Below are positions 10,630 to 21,919 of a stretch of DNA of 64,000 bases, in pieces. The translations under genes and the position numbers were made by a program. The stretch is from Nothophaeocryptopus gaeumannii (lineage: Eukaryota; Ascomycota; Dothideomycetes; Mycosphaerellales; Mycosphaerellaceae): NCBI GenBank assembly GCA_031771865.1, contig JASISA010000025.1:1674001-1738000 (forward strand), written 5' to 3'. Position 1 is the first letter of the stretch. Each line of letters begins with the position of its first letter. The notes beneath the pieces were generated by a model. The model did no database searches and was not told the DNA's origin. It was given only the letters and a program-made list of their open reading frames with translations.

Positions 10630-12655
10630 TCATTGATATCGTTTCGATACTGAATGATCGATATGAAAGAGGGGACGCGATTCGAGCAGCATGGTGACGA
10701 ATTTCATACGACAAGGCTCACCGATGCATTTTCCCGGCTGGTCTTTCTTCACACGAAAGGCATTTTTCATCGCGTTCCTCGTCGGAGTTTGCTTCCTCTT
10801 GGGACTCCTCGGATTCTTCGTGGACCACCTACCCTTTATGAAGAGCTCCCGATAGATCTCTGGATTGTAAAACTCCCTGCCCCCGTGAAAATGTTTCCTC
10901 TTTCCATACAACAACTCACGGTCGCTCAGTCTCAGGCTGGCCAAGTCCTTCGCATCGCAATCTGTACACCTGCGAAGCCTCAGAAAGTTCAACGTTCGAT
11001 GCAACGAGCGACCGATGAACTCCTCCACGCCTAGTCTGAAGACCAAGGGGGGATGAACTCTCGAATCCTTCCGAGCCTGTTCCCAAAGTTCTCCATCGAT
11101 GAAACGATGCGTCCCTTCTGCCTTCGTGGCCTGGACAAAGGCCTGGTAGATGGATTGTTTGAGTGACTCAAACAACGTTCCGTATGTATGCAGCTGCCAT
11201 TTCTGGCCAGCCAATGTGCTTGCGAGCGTTTCACACACAATGCGGAAATCCGGCGTGAACGTAATGTAGTGATCCTCGTTGTCCGGTATTGAGTTTTCGA
11301 AGACAGCCATGTCAAGCCAGATATCGAATACAATGTCTGGTTTATCAATAGCGATTGTTTTCGTCGCAATACCTTCCTCTTCGTTGGTGCAAAGGTGTTT
11401 GTCCAAGTCGGAGAGAGAAGCTTGGACGTTTTCCCATTCTTGGTAGTCGAGACGGCCGCGATATTCCCCATTGACCACCCAATCTACCAGAGCGTCTATA
11501 TCTTTCTAGTCGAAGAAAAGTGTACGACAAATCGGACAGCAAGCGGATCGAGGGCCAAACGCTTTGTAGATCTCCCATTTGCATGGCCGACAAGCTATGT
11601 GAGGCACTGCCTGGTTGCACGGAAGGGCCACAGCTACAGCCTCTCTCCCAAAGTCTGTCGCGCAGTGTGCACACGTCGACGCCTCTTGCGGCAAATCAGA
11701 CACTCGCAGTGTTCGAAGCTTTGGGTCCAAAGCAGCAATGTATTCCGGCTCACGCTTGGGTTTGAAGTTTCCATTCTACAGCTCTATAGCCTCCGGCTGA
11801 TCCAGCTCTTCGATGAGCAGAGTATCATGGCGAATCGCTCGATCGGAACCCCTCGTCAACAAATCGTGGAGGTCACGAGCCCATTGTTTGTTCCATAGAG
11901 GACTGCACAACCTGTTTCAAGGTTCTTCGCCCGGGTAAGAACTGCAAAATTTGTACTCTTGGTCCCATCCCATGATGAATTCATCCGTGGTGATGAAGTT
12001 CTCTGCCTTTATACTGAGCCGCATGTGATTTTCGTCGTCATCAGGCGTCTGATATTTAGCCACTATCAATCGAGTACGTCCTGGAAATTGCGTCGTGACA
12101 CGCATTGCATCCTCCAGGTCGTTAAACCTGTAGACCGAAATCTTGTTATTGAGCTCCGCGGGGTCGCGTTCCGCCTCATATAGGCTTTCGAAAAGGTTCT
12201 CGTTAATGTCGAGACGTCCGCTATGCTGTATCACCGCTTTATCGTCTACAAGCGGATCGCAAGGATGATATCTGTTCGCCGCTTCAGATATTCCCATGCA
12301 CAGGAGAGCCTCGTCACCCCCCAGCAATCTCTGCTCGGGACATGTTAGGTAGACAGCATGGGCGGGCGTGAAGTAGCTAACGTGCGGTCCAGCTGGCCAG
12401 GCTGCGTCTGTTTTCGATAGCAGTATTAGGAGGTGCTTGAGTCAATCGTTTGTGGACGAGTGTAGTTTTGCCATCCTGCTTTCTCGAGCTAGATTCAGAT
12501 CTGTCTGAAGTAACTTTTGCTGACAGTGAGCGCATAGCATAGCAAGTCCTGGTAGGCAAGCCATTTTCACTTTCACAACTTTTGACAAAGGAGAACGATG
12601 CTGGAAGTAGGAGCAGAAGCTCGCTTTGTTGGACAGTGGCAGATTCGCTAGCCAT
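10630..12655 (-). pseudogene. RING-like protein gene, copy 2, interrupted
   Basis: Paralogue of the adjacent copy 1, in the same orientation. From the ATG at 12655 an N-terminal frame reaches about 12400, where a one-base shift is needed to enter the frame that carries homology. That frame holds TGA at 11917-11919, TAG at 11776-11778 and TAG at 11506-11508. The TGA lies in a credible 54-nt intron (11903-11956); removing it makes the segment align with copy 1 over 21 residues with no gap. The two TAG codons sit inside stretches conserved with copy 1 and leave no room for introns. A RING-like Cys/His pattern (CAHC, then C-x5-H-x2-C-x2-C, then CPIC) lies near 11530-11680. The C-terminal half is recognisable to the stop at 10630. 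I judge it a recent pseudogene; sequencing errors could mimic some lesions. Confidence 0.6.
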
Positions 12656-13643
12656 ATTCTACCTTACCTCAAAGCAACGTCATTGCATAGTGCTGAATGG
12701 TCCCGGCAGGCTGCACAGTTGAACAGACAAGGCTTCAATGCCATGGCAAAGCTCAGTCGTGAAGACAGACCCTCCCAATACCCACACAGTCTGCCGCGTT
12801 GGTGCCACTGAGAGCGGCTTCTGTATATACAATCGAATCTTGTCGACTGTCTGTGGCTCGGGAATACAGCGCTGGCTGGTGTGCTCTTCTGAAACTCTTC
12901 GACAGTGACCATATGAAAGCCGCATTCCGTGTATCATGATACCATTATACGAGGAAAACTGCTCTCCGCAGAAGATATCGTTTTAGCGTGTACAGGCGAT
13001 TCGAAGTCCAGACATCCGTGTTGATGTGCGTACATAGTTTTCGTCTCTTTCGTTGCGCGCGGCACATTGACATATAGATAAGAGGTATTGGGGAGACCTT
13101 CGAGCGCATAACGGACACTCGAGCTGGAAGATAAAAGCTCTTCAGCCGCATCTCGTCCACTGCCATTGAGTCGAGGGCGGCGATTCCGTCTGGAGATGAT
13201 GTTCGCTCGCTGCTGAGATCCTGGACGATGGCGTGATTATTCTACAGTTCTCCGGGCTCTTTCTCCGGGCGTGTGAATACCGCAGTACGTATATAGGAGA
13301 TGGTGTACAGTGTATTTCCGGGACCGCATGCCGTTCTGGTAGAGCATCCGCGATGGGACATTAGCGCTACAGTATATGGATATTCAGAGGACGTATGTTG
13401 TCTCGGAGGTGGTGGAGAGAGTTCGCGCATGGGTCGTGCTCGATCCCTTCCCCGGGACAGCTCGTGCTCCTCTGTCCACGTCAACCTTGTCGCGGCTTCT
13501 GTGCTACGATCTCACTGCCTTCAGGCTTCAACAAGGGAGAGCACAGAGAACACGTGCCTCCTTCTCACTCACCATCTCGGCCTACAATGTACGACTGAGC
13601 ACCGTGACCATCTCTCGGATCGTCCCTTCAGTTGCACGCCAAC
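12656..13643. promoter_or_regulatory. Divergent intergenic region (RING copy 2 / ERD2)
   Basis: About 1 kb lies between the start of RING copy 2 on the minus strand and the ERD2-type gene on the plus strand. It should carry both upstream regions. Open frames here are short and overlapping, and I see no recognisable protein or specific promoter element. Confidence 0.4.
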
Positions 13644-14817
13644 ATGTCATCCTTCCACATGAACATCTTCCGCATCCTGGGCGACCTCTCCCATACCGCC
13701 TCCAAATGCATCCTCATCTGGGCCATCCACAGTAACAAGAGCGCCGAGGGCGTCTCACTCCTCACTCAGTTGCTATACATCTTGGTCTTCGGAACCCGCT
13801 ATCTGGACCTCTTCTGGGTGCCACCATGGTTCAGCTGGTGGAACTTCGTGCTGAAGATCTTCTACATTGCGAGCTCGGCCTACATCGTCTTTTTGATGAT
13901 GAGAGTATACGCCCGGACGCGAGAGAAGGAGTATGGCTGGAAGCTGGCCATCTGGTCTCTCGGCGGTAGTGTGCTGAGCGCGCCGCTTGTCTGTTTGATC
14001 TTCGAGGGATGGAAGAGAAGCAACTTTATTGAGGTAAGGCAAGGCAGCTGTCCAACGGCGAGAAACTGAAGAGCTGACAACAACTTTGTCTTAGATTGTC
14101 TGGACATTCAGCATCATTCTCGAATCCGTTTGCGTCCTCCCGCAGCTCCTGCTCCTTCGACAGACCAGCGTTCCTACCGTCCTCGACTCGTTCTACCTAG
14201 TCACTCTTGGTGCCTACCGCGCATTCTATCTCCTCAACTGGATCGTTCGCGGGTTCGGAGAAAAGTACTTCGAGCCCACCAGTGTAGTATTTGGCCTCAT
14301 TCAGACCGCGCTCTACGTCGACTTTGCTTGGGTCTACTGGTCAAGACAACGCGTCAAGCTGCGAGGCGGCGGCGTGGTGGACAGCGACGACCTCAGCAAG
14401 AGCTTCATTGTCAAGCGCTTCATTGGACGACGCGGCAACAGGGTCAGGACAGAAGAGGAAGAGGACATCACAGAAGAAGACGCCGCGCTGGCCGGACAGG
14501 AAAACGGCACCATTAGGCCTTCCAACCGGCGCACCGCAAGCAACAGCTGGGGCGCCAGAGGCATCAGCGTTTCTGCGGACGATACCCTGCAGGAGCATCT
14601 AGACAGAGACAGCGAGGCTAGGGATGCGCAGATGGTCGATCCTTCTCACTTCGAGGACGATGACGATGATGATGCGGACGCTCCTCCACCTCCGGCTAAG
14701 GACATCCCAACCAAGAAGAAGAACGACAACGCGGAGAGCAGTGCGAGCAGTGCCGTTGCTACGCCCGACACCGAAGATCGGATTGGAAGCAGCGCGGGAG
14801 AATGGTCGAGGAAGTAG
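13644..14817 (+). CDS. ERD2: ER lumen protein retaining receptor (HDEL/KDEL receptor), long acidic tail
   Basis: Two exons, 13644-14033 and 14095-14817 (intron 61 nt), giving 370 aa. It starts MSSFHMNIFRILGDLSHTAS, and the ERD2 hallmark MNIFRILGDLSH follows a short extension, so translation could also begin at the second Met. Seven hydrophobic segments fill residues 1-220, with typical stretches such as LLYILVFGTRYLDLF, LPQLLLL and YRAFYLLNW. The family binds HDEL-bearing ER proteins in the Golgi and returns them by COPI vesicles. Yeast Erd2 is about 219 aa and ends soon after the last membrane segment. Here about 150 further residues follow, charged and low complexity, with a run of Asp and a Pro run near 325-340. 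Family assignment is secure; the purpose of the tail is unknown. Confidence 0.92.
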
Positions 14818-15323
14818 GCAAGTACACACTATTGACGAGCTTTATGATACCCAGGAAGCCACCCGGTGGTCTGACTCATCACCGTGCAGGCAGGAGCCAA
14901 AGAGGGCGTTATTGTACAATAGTCCTACCTACGAGGAGCGAAACATTCTCGATGCCTTTGATGATCGTATCCAGAAAGGTATGAGACTAGCACTTTATGA
15001 GCGCCAGCACTTTGTTCGGTCCAGCAGCAAAGCTTCAGGACAAACCGAAGACCAGATCTCACGCAGGTACCATCTGCATCACTCGGTACAACTGCTGCAG
15101 TTGATGACAGTCCGGCCCACTTGCCCACCGAGTTTCGGCCCATTGATGCGACGGCCACCACCACAGTCTGCGGGGTGATGGTTTGGGAAGAGCTTCCAGC
15201 AAGTGACGCATAATCTGAATCCCTCTCATTTGCCCACGATCTTCATTGCCATTGAGCGCTTACACTCACTTCTTCACCTTCGTCCAGCCTAGGTTTAACA
15301 GGTGATCTATCAATTCATTCAAT
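14818..15323. other. Intergenic region ERD2 / dihydroxy-acid dehydratase
   Basis: About 500 bases hold the 3' end of the ERD2-type gene and the upstream region of the dehydratase gene. I see no further gene. Confidence 0.5.
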
Positions 15324-17170
15324 ATGGAGCCCGAGAACCTCGAAAAGCAACGGAAACCTGAAGAACCTCGCTACTTGAGTTTCAAGCATTCTCAAGCCGG
15401 TAGCGGCCTGAACAAGTACTCGTCGACACTGACGCGCGAACATGACTTTCCTGCGGCACAGGCAATGCTGTACGCAGCTGGCGTACCGAACGAACATGTG
15501 TTGAAGACATACCCACAAGTGGGAATCGCGAGCGTCTGGTGGGAAGGCAATCCATGCAATACACATCTGCTGGACATTGGAAAGGTGATGAAAAGATGCA
15601 TTGAAAAGCAGGAGATGTTGGGATGGCAATACAACACCGTTGGTGTCAGTGATGGCATCGCAATGGGAGGCGAGGGGATGAGATTCAGTTTACAGACACG
15701 AGAGATAATTGCAGACAGCGTGGAGACTGTGACTTGTGCACAGCATCACGACGCGTGCATTGCAATCCCGGGTTGCGACAAGAATATGCCAGTGAGTAGC
15801 AAGGGCGATAGCAGCAATGATCATTGGCTAAGATTGAATAGGGCGTCGTCATGGGCTTCGCGAGACATAACCGACCTTCGATCATGATCTATGGAGGCTC
15901 GATCAACCCAGGCTACTCAAAGCTCTTGCAGAAGCCGATCAACATTGCCACCGTATACGAAGCCCATGGTGGATACATCTACGACAATCTCAAGAACCCC
16001 AACGATCCCAGCCAAACGAAGGAAGACATCTTGAACGACATCGAGAAGAACGCTTGTCCCACACAAGGAGCATGCGGCGGGATGTTCACAGCAAATACAA
16101 TGGCGACTGCCATTGAGACGATGGGTCTGTCAATCCCTGGCTCCTCGTCAACACCGGCGACCAGCCCTGCTAAGATGCGAGAATGTCAGAAGGTGGCCGA
16201 AGCGATCAAGATCTGTATGGAGAAAGATATCAAGCCACGAGACTGTCTCACCAAAAAGGCATTTGAGAATGCAATGACGATGATGATGGCTCTCGGAGGC
16301 TCCACCAATGGTGTCTTGCATCTGCTCGCAATGGCTGGCACAGCAGAGGTGGAGCTAACGCTTGACGACTTCCAACGCATAAGCGACAAGGTCCCATTTA
16401 TCGCTGATATTGCGCCATCTGGAAAGTATCTGATGGTTGACCTTTACGAGATTGGCGGTATTCCTTCCGTTCAGAAACTCCTCATCGCAGCTGGTCTGCT
16501 TGATGGGAGCACCATCACTTGCACCGGAAAGACGCTCGCAGAGAATGTGGAGAGCTGGCCATCGCTCAAGCAAGGGCAGGAGATGATTCGAACGATCGAT
16601 AACCCAATCAAGCCCACTGGCCATTTAGAGATCCTCTACGGCAATCTGGCACCTAATGGCGCCGTGGCCAAGATCACTGGCAAGGAAGGCATGAAGTTCA
16701 TTGGCAAAGCGCGAGTCTTCAACAAGGAACACGAGCTCAACGACGCCCTTAACCGCGGCGAGATTCCAAGAGGCGAGAACCTCGTCCTCGTTGTGCGTTA
16801 CGAAGGACCCAAAGGCGGCCCTGGAATGCCCGAACAATTGAAAGCTTCCGCCGCGATCATGGGCGCTGGTCTGAAGAACGTCTCCCTCATCACAGATGGA
16901 AGGTACTCCGGCGCTTCGCACGGCTTTATCGTGGGTCACATCAGTCCCGAGGCAGCTGTTGGAGGTCCTATCGCCGTCGTACAGGATGGGGATATCATCA
17001 CGATTGATGCGGATGAGAACAAGATTAGCTTCAATGCGGATGAGAAAGAATTGCAGAAGAGGTTGGCGGAGTGGAAGCCTCCTAGGATGCCGGTTACGAG
17101 AGGTGTTTTGGCGAAGTACGCAAGGTTGGTTGGAGATGCTAGTCAGGGGGCTATGACTGATCTGTTCTGA
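15324..17170 (+). CDS. Dihydroxy-acid dehydratase (branched-chain amino acid synthesis)
   Basis: Two exons, 15324-15791 and 15842-17170 (intron 50 nt), giving 598 aa. The enzyme converts 2,3-dihydroxy acids to 2-keto acids in valine and isoleucine synthesis and uses an iron-sulfur cluster. Likely cluster cysteines are C78 (NPCNTH), C151 (PGCDKNMP) and C234 (QGACGGMFTANTM). The C-terminal signature TDGRYSGASHGFIVGHI is present. The N-terminus is acidic (MEPENLEKQRKPEEPRYL) and does not look like a mitochondrial presequence, although the yeast enzyme Ilv3 is mitochondrial. Filamentous fungi often carry several ILV3-like paralogues, so this may be a secondary, perhaps cytosolic, copy. I therefore give no symbol. 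No biosynthetic cluster is visible around it. Confidence 0.92.
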
Positions 17171-17316
17171 GAGGTGCAAGTGTCGTAAAGAATATATTTG
17201 TGTATACGACAAAGACTTTGAGATCCTTAATCCACTTGGGTCACGAAGGATCCATACCTGGCAGCTTTGGCAGCTCGAACCTCAGCTTTCAAACCTCGCT
17301 CCAACTGACAGAGAGG

Positions 17317-18528
17317 ATGTGGCTGCTCAACACCAAGTCCCGGGCCTTGGAGTACCTCAATGATACCGAGGCGATCCGAGCAGGCTATGCGATCTTGTCT
17401 CAGGAATGGGGGAAGGAAGAAGTAACCTTCAGCGACATCCAGGTTCCCTCCGTAGCGAAAGCGAAAGAAGGGTGCACGAAGATCGAATACACGTGCCGAC
17501 AAGCAGACCAGATCAAGATTGCCACGTCTGAATCGATACTTGCTGCATCGACAAGTCCTCCAGCTCGCAACTATCAGAAGCAATAAACTCCATGTTCGGG
17601 TGGTACAAGGGACTGCAGCAAATGCTTCGCGTACCTACATGACATTGCCCTCGCGGAAAGCACTGATGAGTTGGAGGATATTCCTACTGCCCTACAGAGG
17701 AAACGCTGGTTCACGCAAGGATGGACTTTGCAGGAGCTCCGCACCGGAAGGCACACGTATGCGTTTCTACGGGAAGGGGTGGGTCCACATAGGAACGAAA
17801 CAGGAGCTGTGCACACAAATCGGACTCGTACTTCCGTCCCGATCAACGTTCTAAGAGACTCTCGGCAACTTAAGGCCGCAAGCGTGGCAAGAAAGATGTC
17901 CTGGGCTGCGAATCGCAAGACAACTCGGCCGGAAGATCAAGCCTATTGCTTACGTGGTATCTTCGACGTTAGCATGCCAATGCGGTACCGTGAAGGCTCC
18001 AAAGCCTTTCAAAGACTACAGGAAGCCATCTTGAGATCGTCACGCAATCCCTCCTTCCTACTTTGGGAGCCTCTCACCTTTAGCAGCGGATTTCCTTTGC
18101 TGGCTTCTTCGCCACTCGATTTCAAGCACTGCGGCAATATAACAAGGTATATCACCAGAAACGCAGAGCCGTATGAGCTCACAAATGTGGTATTGCGGAT
18201 GTCACTACCGCTCATTGAGACGGGCAAACATTCCTACGTTGTTTTGGAGTGCACCTATGAGAACGATTTTACCGGGCTCATTGCCTTGGAAGTGGAAAGC
18301 CTCGCAGCTGACGAGTCGGATCGAGAGGTCCTCCAGCCTTGTTGTACGACAGCTGCTGTCTTTGGATGTGACAAACGACATAGAATCATCCCCTGGTCTG
18401 AGCTTCATGGTCTCTCCGCTCCCAAGGAGCGACACATTATACTGGTGATCTTGGCAAAGACTACGACTTGGGAACCAAGATCATCATTCAACCCGGTTCC
18501 TGGTGCAGTGGGGTATCTAATATGGTAG
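17317..18528 (+). pseudogene. HET-domain (heterokaryon incompatibility) gene, broken by two frameshifts
   Basis: The product starts MWLLNTKSRALEYLND and continues YAILSQEWGKEEVTF and KIEYTCRQA, the usual N-terminal motifs of HET-D/E type proteins. The motif IDTCCIDKSSSSQLSEAINS then appears one frame over (about 17532-17615). From CFAYLHDI (17623) onward the first frame resumes with RWFTQGWTLQEL, KMSWAANRKTTRPEDQAYCL and GIFDVSMPMRYREG. Two opposite one-base shifts therefore flank a 90-base segment, and the original frame stops at 17582-17584. No intron explains this. The rest of the frame is open to 18528. HET domains trigger cell death after fusion of incompatible hyphae; this copy looks inactive. 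An assembly error is the alternative. Confidence 0.75.
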
Positions 18529-20232
18529 ACCATTGTCCTCAGAAGGCCTGGAGTGAGGGCGCTTCGACCTGCTCTTGGTCATCTTTTCCGATCGACAACG
18601 AGAATAACACGTAACGCAAGCATGAGCCTCATCAAGTGTTGAACAAAATACAGCGGCTTGATCTCCCTGGACATGATTTCTGCACACGCTGTCTTTCGCT
18701 ACTGATCGCACGCCGTAACAATATTCCAAGACTAGTCATCTGCACAAAGTCGTTGCCGAATCCAACCAATATAGCAGCTTCGCTGAGGATGGAAAGCTTT
18801 GTTATTCTGCCACCACAGGTCGATGAATGACACGTCATCTGCAATGTCGGTATCCAGAGAGAGGACTCGATCAACGTTGTGAGTTGCCACAAACGGCTCG
18901 CCGAAGAGCCAGTCTACATCATCAGGCTCGAACATGCACCGCGGGCAGAGGACCAGGCTAATGTCGAGCAAGACGACTCAGAATAAATTCACGACCAGCC
19001 TGAAGCAAACACAAACCATACTCATGTTACTGTGGACCCAGAACACTGAATGGTCGGACACTTCCGCAAATCATACAAGTCAATATGGTAAGCATGGCCT
19101 TAGTAGGACACGGGTTTCTGGTGAAAGACAGCTTTTCGGAACTGACACCATCGCCTGAGTCCTCGTAACGGAGCACTTCGGGGAGCGACTAAGGATCGCG
19201 ATGCAAGTCCTCGGAGACGCAACCAAAGGAAGCGACTGGACTGAACAGAATACGATAGCCCTGGCATAGTTCAACCAAATGAGAGACCAGTCTCGCCAGT
19301 AGATTGCAGATTAGCTCTTGCGCGCTCGCACGAGTCTCGACACTTTGAGTGGGCCCGAATGATACCGCAATCCTCCCTCCCGTCAGCAGCTGAGGACGTG
19401 ATGCGAGTACGTGTGTGCCTGGCCCCATCCTCCAGTCTTGTCGATCACCGAACCTCCGTACCTGAGTGGACAGTGTCGCCATCTCGCCTCGCCAGGGAAG
19501 AGCAAGGCGAAGGGTTAATATGATGAAAGGACCGAGCAATTGATGAAAGAGAAAGTCAGACGGAGAGGAAGTCCCGCCGGTTTGACATTCAAGCCACTCT
19601 AGCGTGCGCATCGCGTGAACAGCAGCCAGAGAAACGTGGCATGCGAGCATCCGAGCACGTTTGGTCGGAGAATACAGTTCGTTCCAGGCGGTACGAAGGA
19701 TGCAGGCCACGCTATGCCTTGAGTCCTTATGTCATCTTTGCAGGTTCTGATCCTCTTGCAATCCTTCCCGAAGCCCCCTCTGACCTACCGAGCTTCTTTG
19801 TGCCCTCAAGACGCCGGGCAATCTACTGAGCTTATTTTTTTCCTTATGCCCTTGCCCACCACGGGTCTCTATCTAGATTGCATCCTTCTCTTTCAGCTGT
19901 TCGTTCGCCTATGTGCATAGTTCGGCGTTGATCACGCGTGTTCGCTGCAACTCCCAAACGACCTGCTCATTAATGCTTTTTCCTTGATATGTCCTGTTAA
20001 TTAGTGACATTTTCCCATGGTGCGGGCTTGCAGTGGCATCGCAGCCAGTCAGGCGACATCAGAATCTGCCGGGACCCGAAATACACCCGCTGTTTCTGCC
20101 AAGCCATCGCTGCCTCCCAACTGTAGGCAGAGCTGTGCAGGCCATCTTCTGAACTTCGGGAGTGGCAGAGACAGAAACCTGCGAGTTGAAGACATACACT
20201 TGGGGACCGAAGAATCGGCCTAGAGCATCACC
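18529..20232. other. 1.7-kb region with weak minus-strand coding signal only
   Basis: Two minus-strand open stretches, 18732-18971 and 19189-19710, read moderately protein-like (for example PRCMFEPDDVDWLFGEPF). They share no recognised domain, and I could not join them by convincing splice sites. They may be remnants of a gene. The rest contains the upstream region of the F-box gene. Confidence 0.25.
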
Positions 20233-21585
20233 ATGGAGACCTTGCCGGAAGAGCTACTGGAGCAGATTTTTTCCTACCTGCCCTTTCCCTCATACGCACG
20301 CCTGGATCATTCGTTCATAGGATCCGAAAAGTACCGATCCGCCTGCGCAACACTCGCTGCGATCAGCCGGGTCAACAAGCGATGTTGTCGCCTGGCCCAG
20401 CCTTTGCTCTTCCGCTCAATCTACGCCTTGCCACAGGGCATTGCTAGCTTGTCGCAACTCGTTCGGGCCCTGGTTCTGAATCCGAAGCTGGCTCAGCATG
20501 TGCAAAATCTGTACATTGGGTCTTACTCGTTTGATGAGACTGAATTCGAATCGGTTGATGCTGTGGAGGACATTGTTCCCTACAAAAGGGCAGCCGAGCC
20601 TTTGGAGGGAATTCGGGAGGTATCCGAAGGCTCATCTTTCGTCGAACGTCTGTTGCTGAACCTTCAAGAACCAAGCGAACACACAGCGGATGCGTTGGTA
20701 GCGCTTCTCGTGAGCCTTTGCAGGAATCTAGAAACATTCATCTGGGAGGTCCCACATCGCCATGCCACATCATTCTTGGCCGTTCTCTTTGCCGCCAGAA
20801 GACGACAGCACGATTCAACGCTAGTGGATGCCATTCTACCAAACCTCAAGAGCTTATCAGCCTCGCATTGGGACACCGAGGATGCCTGTCGAGCGGACCA
20901 GGTCAAGGACGTTCTGTGCTTCGAGACCTTGGAATCCTTTCACGGTCACATGCTGCAGTTCACAGCAGAAGAAGAGCACGATATTCAGGAGATGCCTCCC
21001 TTGAACTTACGCCGCTTTGAGTTGACGTACTCCCTGATAGATGCGGCTTGCTTGCGAGCCTTGCTGTCACGCTGTCCGAAGCTGGAGTCACTCGAGGTAG
21101 AATGGGGAGATGCCACGGTCGGAGAATGCGAGATTAGTTGGCCAGCCTTTGGACATGTCTTGCGACAACACGGTAAAGGGTTGAAGCATTTGAGCTTGAA
21201 TTCGCAGTACGCCGGAATATACGATTTCGACCCGGGCCCTTTCGAACCCGTCGGCGACCTCAAGATGCTGCAGAACCTTGAAAAGCTTGAGATCTCCGAT
21301 ATGGCCCTGGTCGGTTGGCAGCAAGGTGCAGCTGGCAATTTCGAAAGTACCACAGATGTTCCCATGGTCGACGTGCTCCCGCGGGCCATCCAAAGATTCA
21401 AACTATTGGACATGAACAGGATTCGCGCTCAGCTGAAGAAGGAAGTGGAAGCGGTATTGAGCAGTGATGATCTCCCCGCGCTGAAAGAGGTTGTCGTCCA
21501 ACGTGGTGTTGCGAACCTCTCGTGCGCTGGGTGGCATGAAGTCGCAGAGCGGCCTCAGTGGACTATCCTCAATAGAGACAAGTGA
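20233..21585 (+). CDS. F-box protein
   Basis: Single exon, 450 aa. Residues 2-60 form an F-box-like start (TLPEELLEQIFSYLPFP, then AAISRVNKRCCRLAQPLLFR). The remainder resembles the leucine-containing C-terminal halves common in fungal F-box proteins, with phrases such as LKHLSLNS and LQNLEKLEISDMALVG. F-box proteins join SCF ubiquitin ligases through Skp1 and select substrates; the substrate here is unknown. The ATG at 20233 begins directly with the F-box, which supports the start. Confidence 0.82.
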   Translation: METLPEELLEQIFSYLPFPSYARLDHSFIGSEKYRSACATLAAISRVNKRCCRLAQPLLFRSIYALPQGIASLSQLVRALVLNPKLAQHVQNLYIGSYSFDETEFESVDAVEDIVPYKRAAEPLEGIREVSEGSSFVERLLLNLQEPSEHTADALVALLVSLCRNLETFIWEVPHRHATSFLAVLFAARRRQHDSTLVDAILPNLKSLSASHWDTEDACRADQVKDVLCFETLESFHGHMLQFTAEEEHDIQEMPPLNLRRFELTYSLIDAACLRALLSRCPKLESLEVEWGDATVGECEISWPAFGHVLRQHGKGLKHLSLNSQYAGIYDFDPGPFEPVGDLKMLQNLEKLEISDMALVGWQQGAAGNFESTTDVPMVDVLPRAIQRFKLLDMNRIRAQLKKEVEAVLSSDDLPALKEVVVQRGVANLSCAGWHEVAERPQWTILNRDK

Positions 21586-21919
21586 TTTTCATAGAGACTG
21601 TGGTATGTACCAATGCCGACTGTCCAAGTTGTACGCATCTTTATCCTTTCTCAGACAGAGCGCTTAAATGTTCGAATTCATTCGATGCCTCGCTCAGCGC
21701 GAGCGGGAGTAGTGTCTCTGTCAGCATTTAGTTTTGCGAGCCCGAAACCCTAGTCAGCTTGTCTATCTTCAGGCGCAACCTCGCAAGAAGTTCACACGCA
21801 GCACTGCCCTTACAAGCACGCTGATTGCATTCACCAAGAGTTGTAGTAAAGCAAGAGGAGGCGCTTCATTTGGCAAGCTCTCGTGCATACCGCACGCACC
21901 AGGAATTTCCTCGCCAATT

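Noticed and set aside
11903..11956. Counting TGA 11917-11919 as a third lesion of RING copy 2
   Set aside because: A 54-nt GT-AG intron removes it, and the joined protein aligns without gaps to copy 1.
15324..18528. A secondary-metabolite cluster around the dihydroxy-acid dehydratase
   Set aside because: No synthase, P450, transporter or cluster regulator lies nearby.
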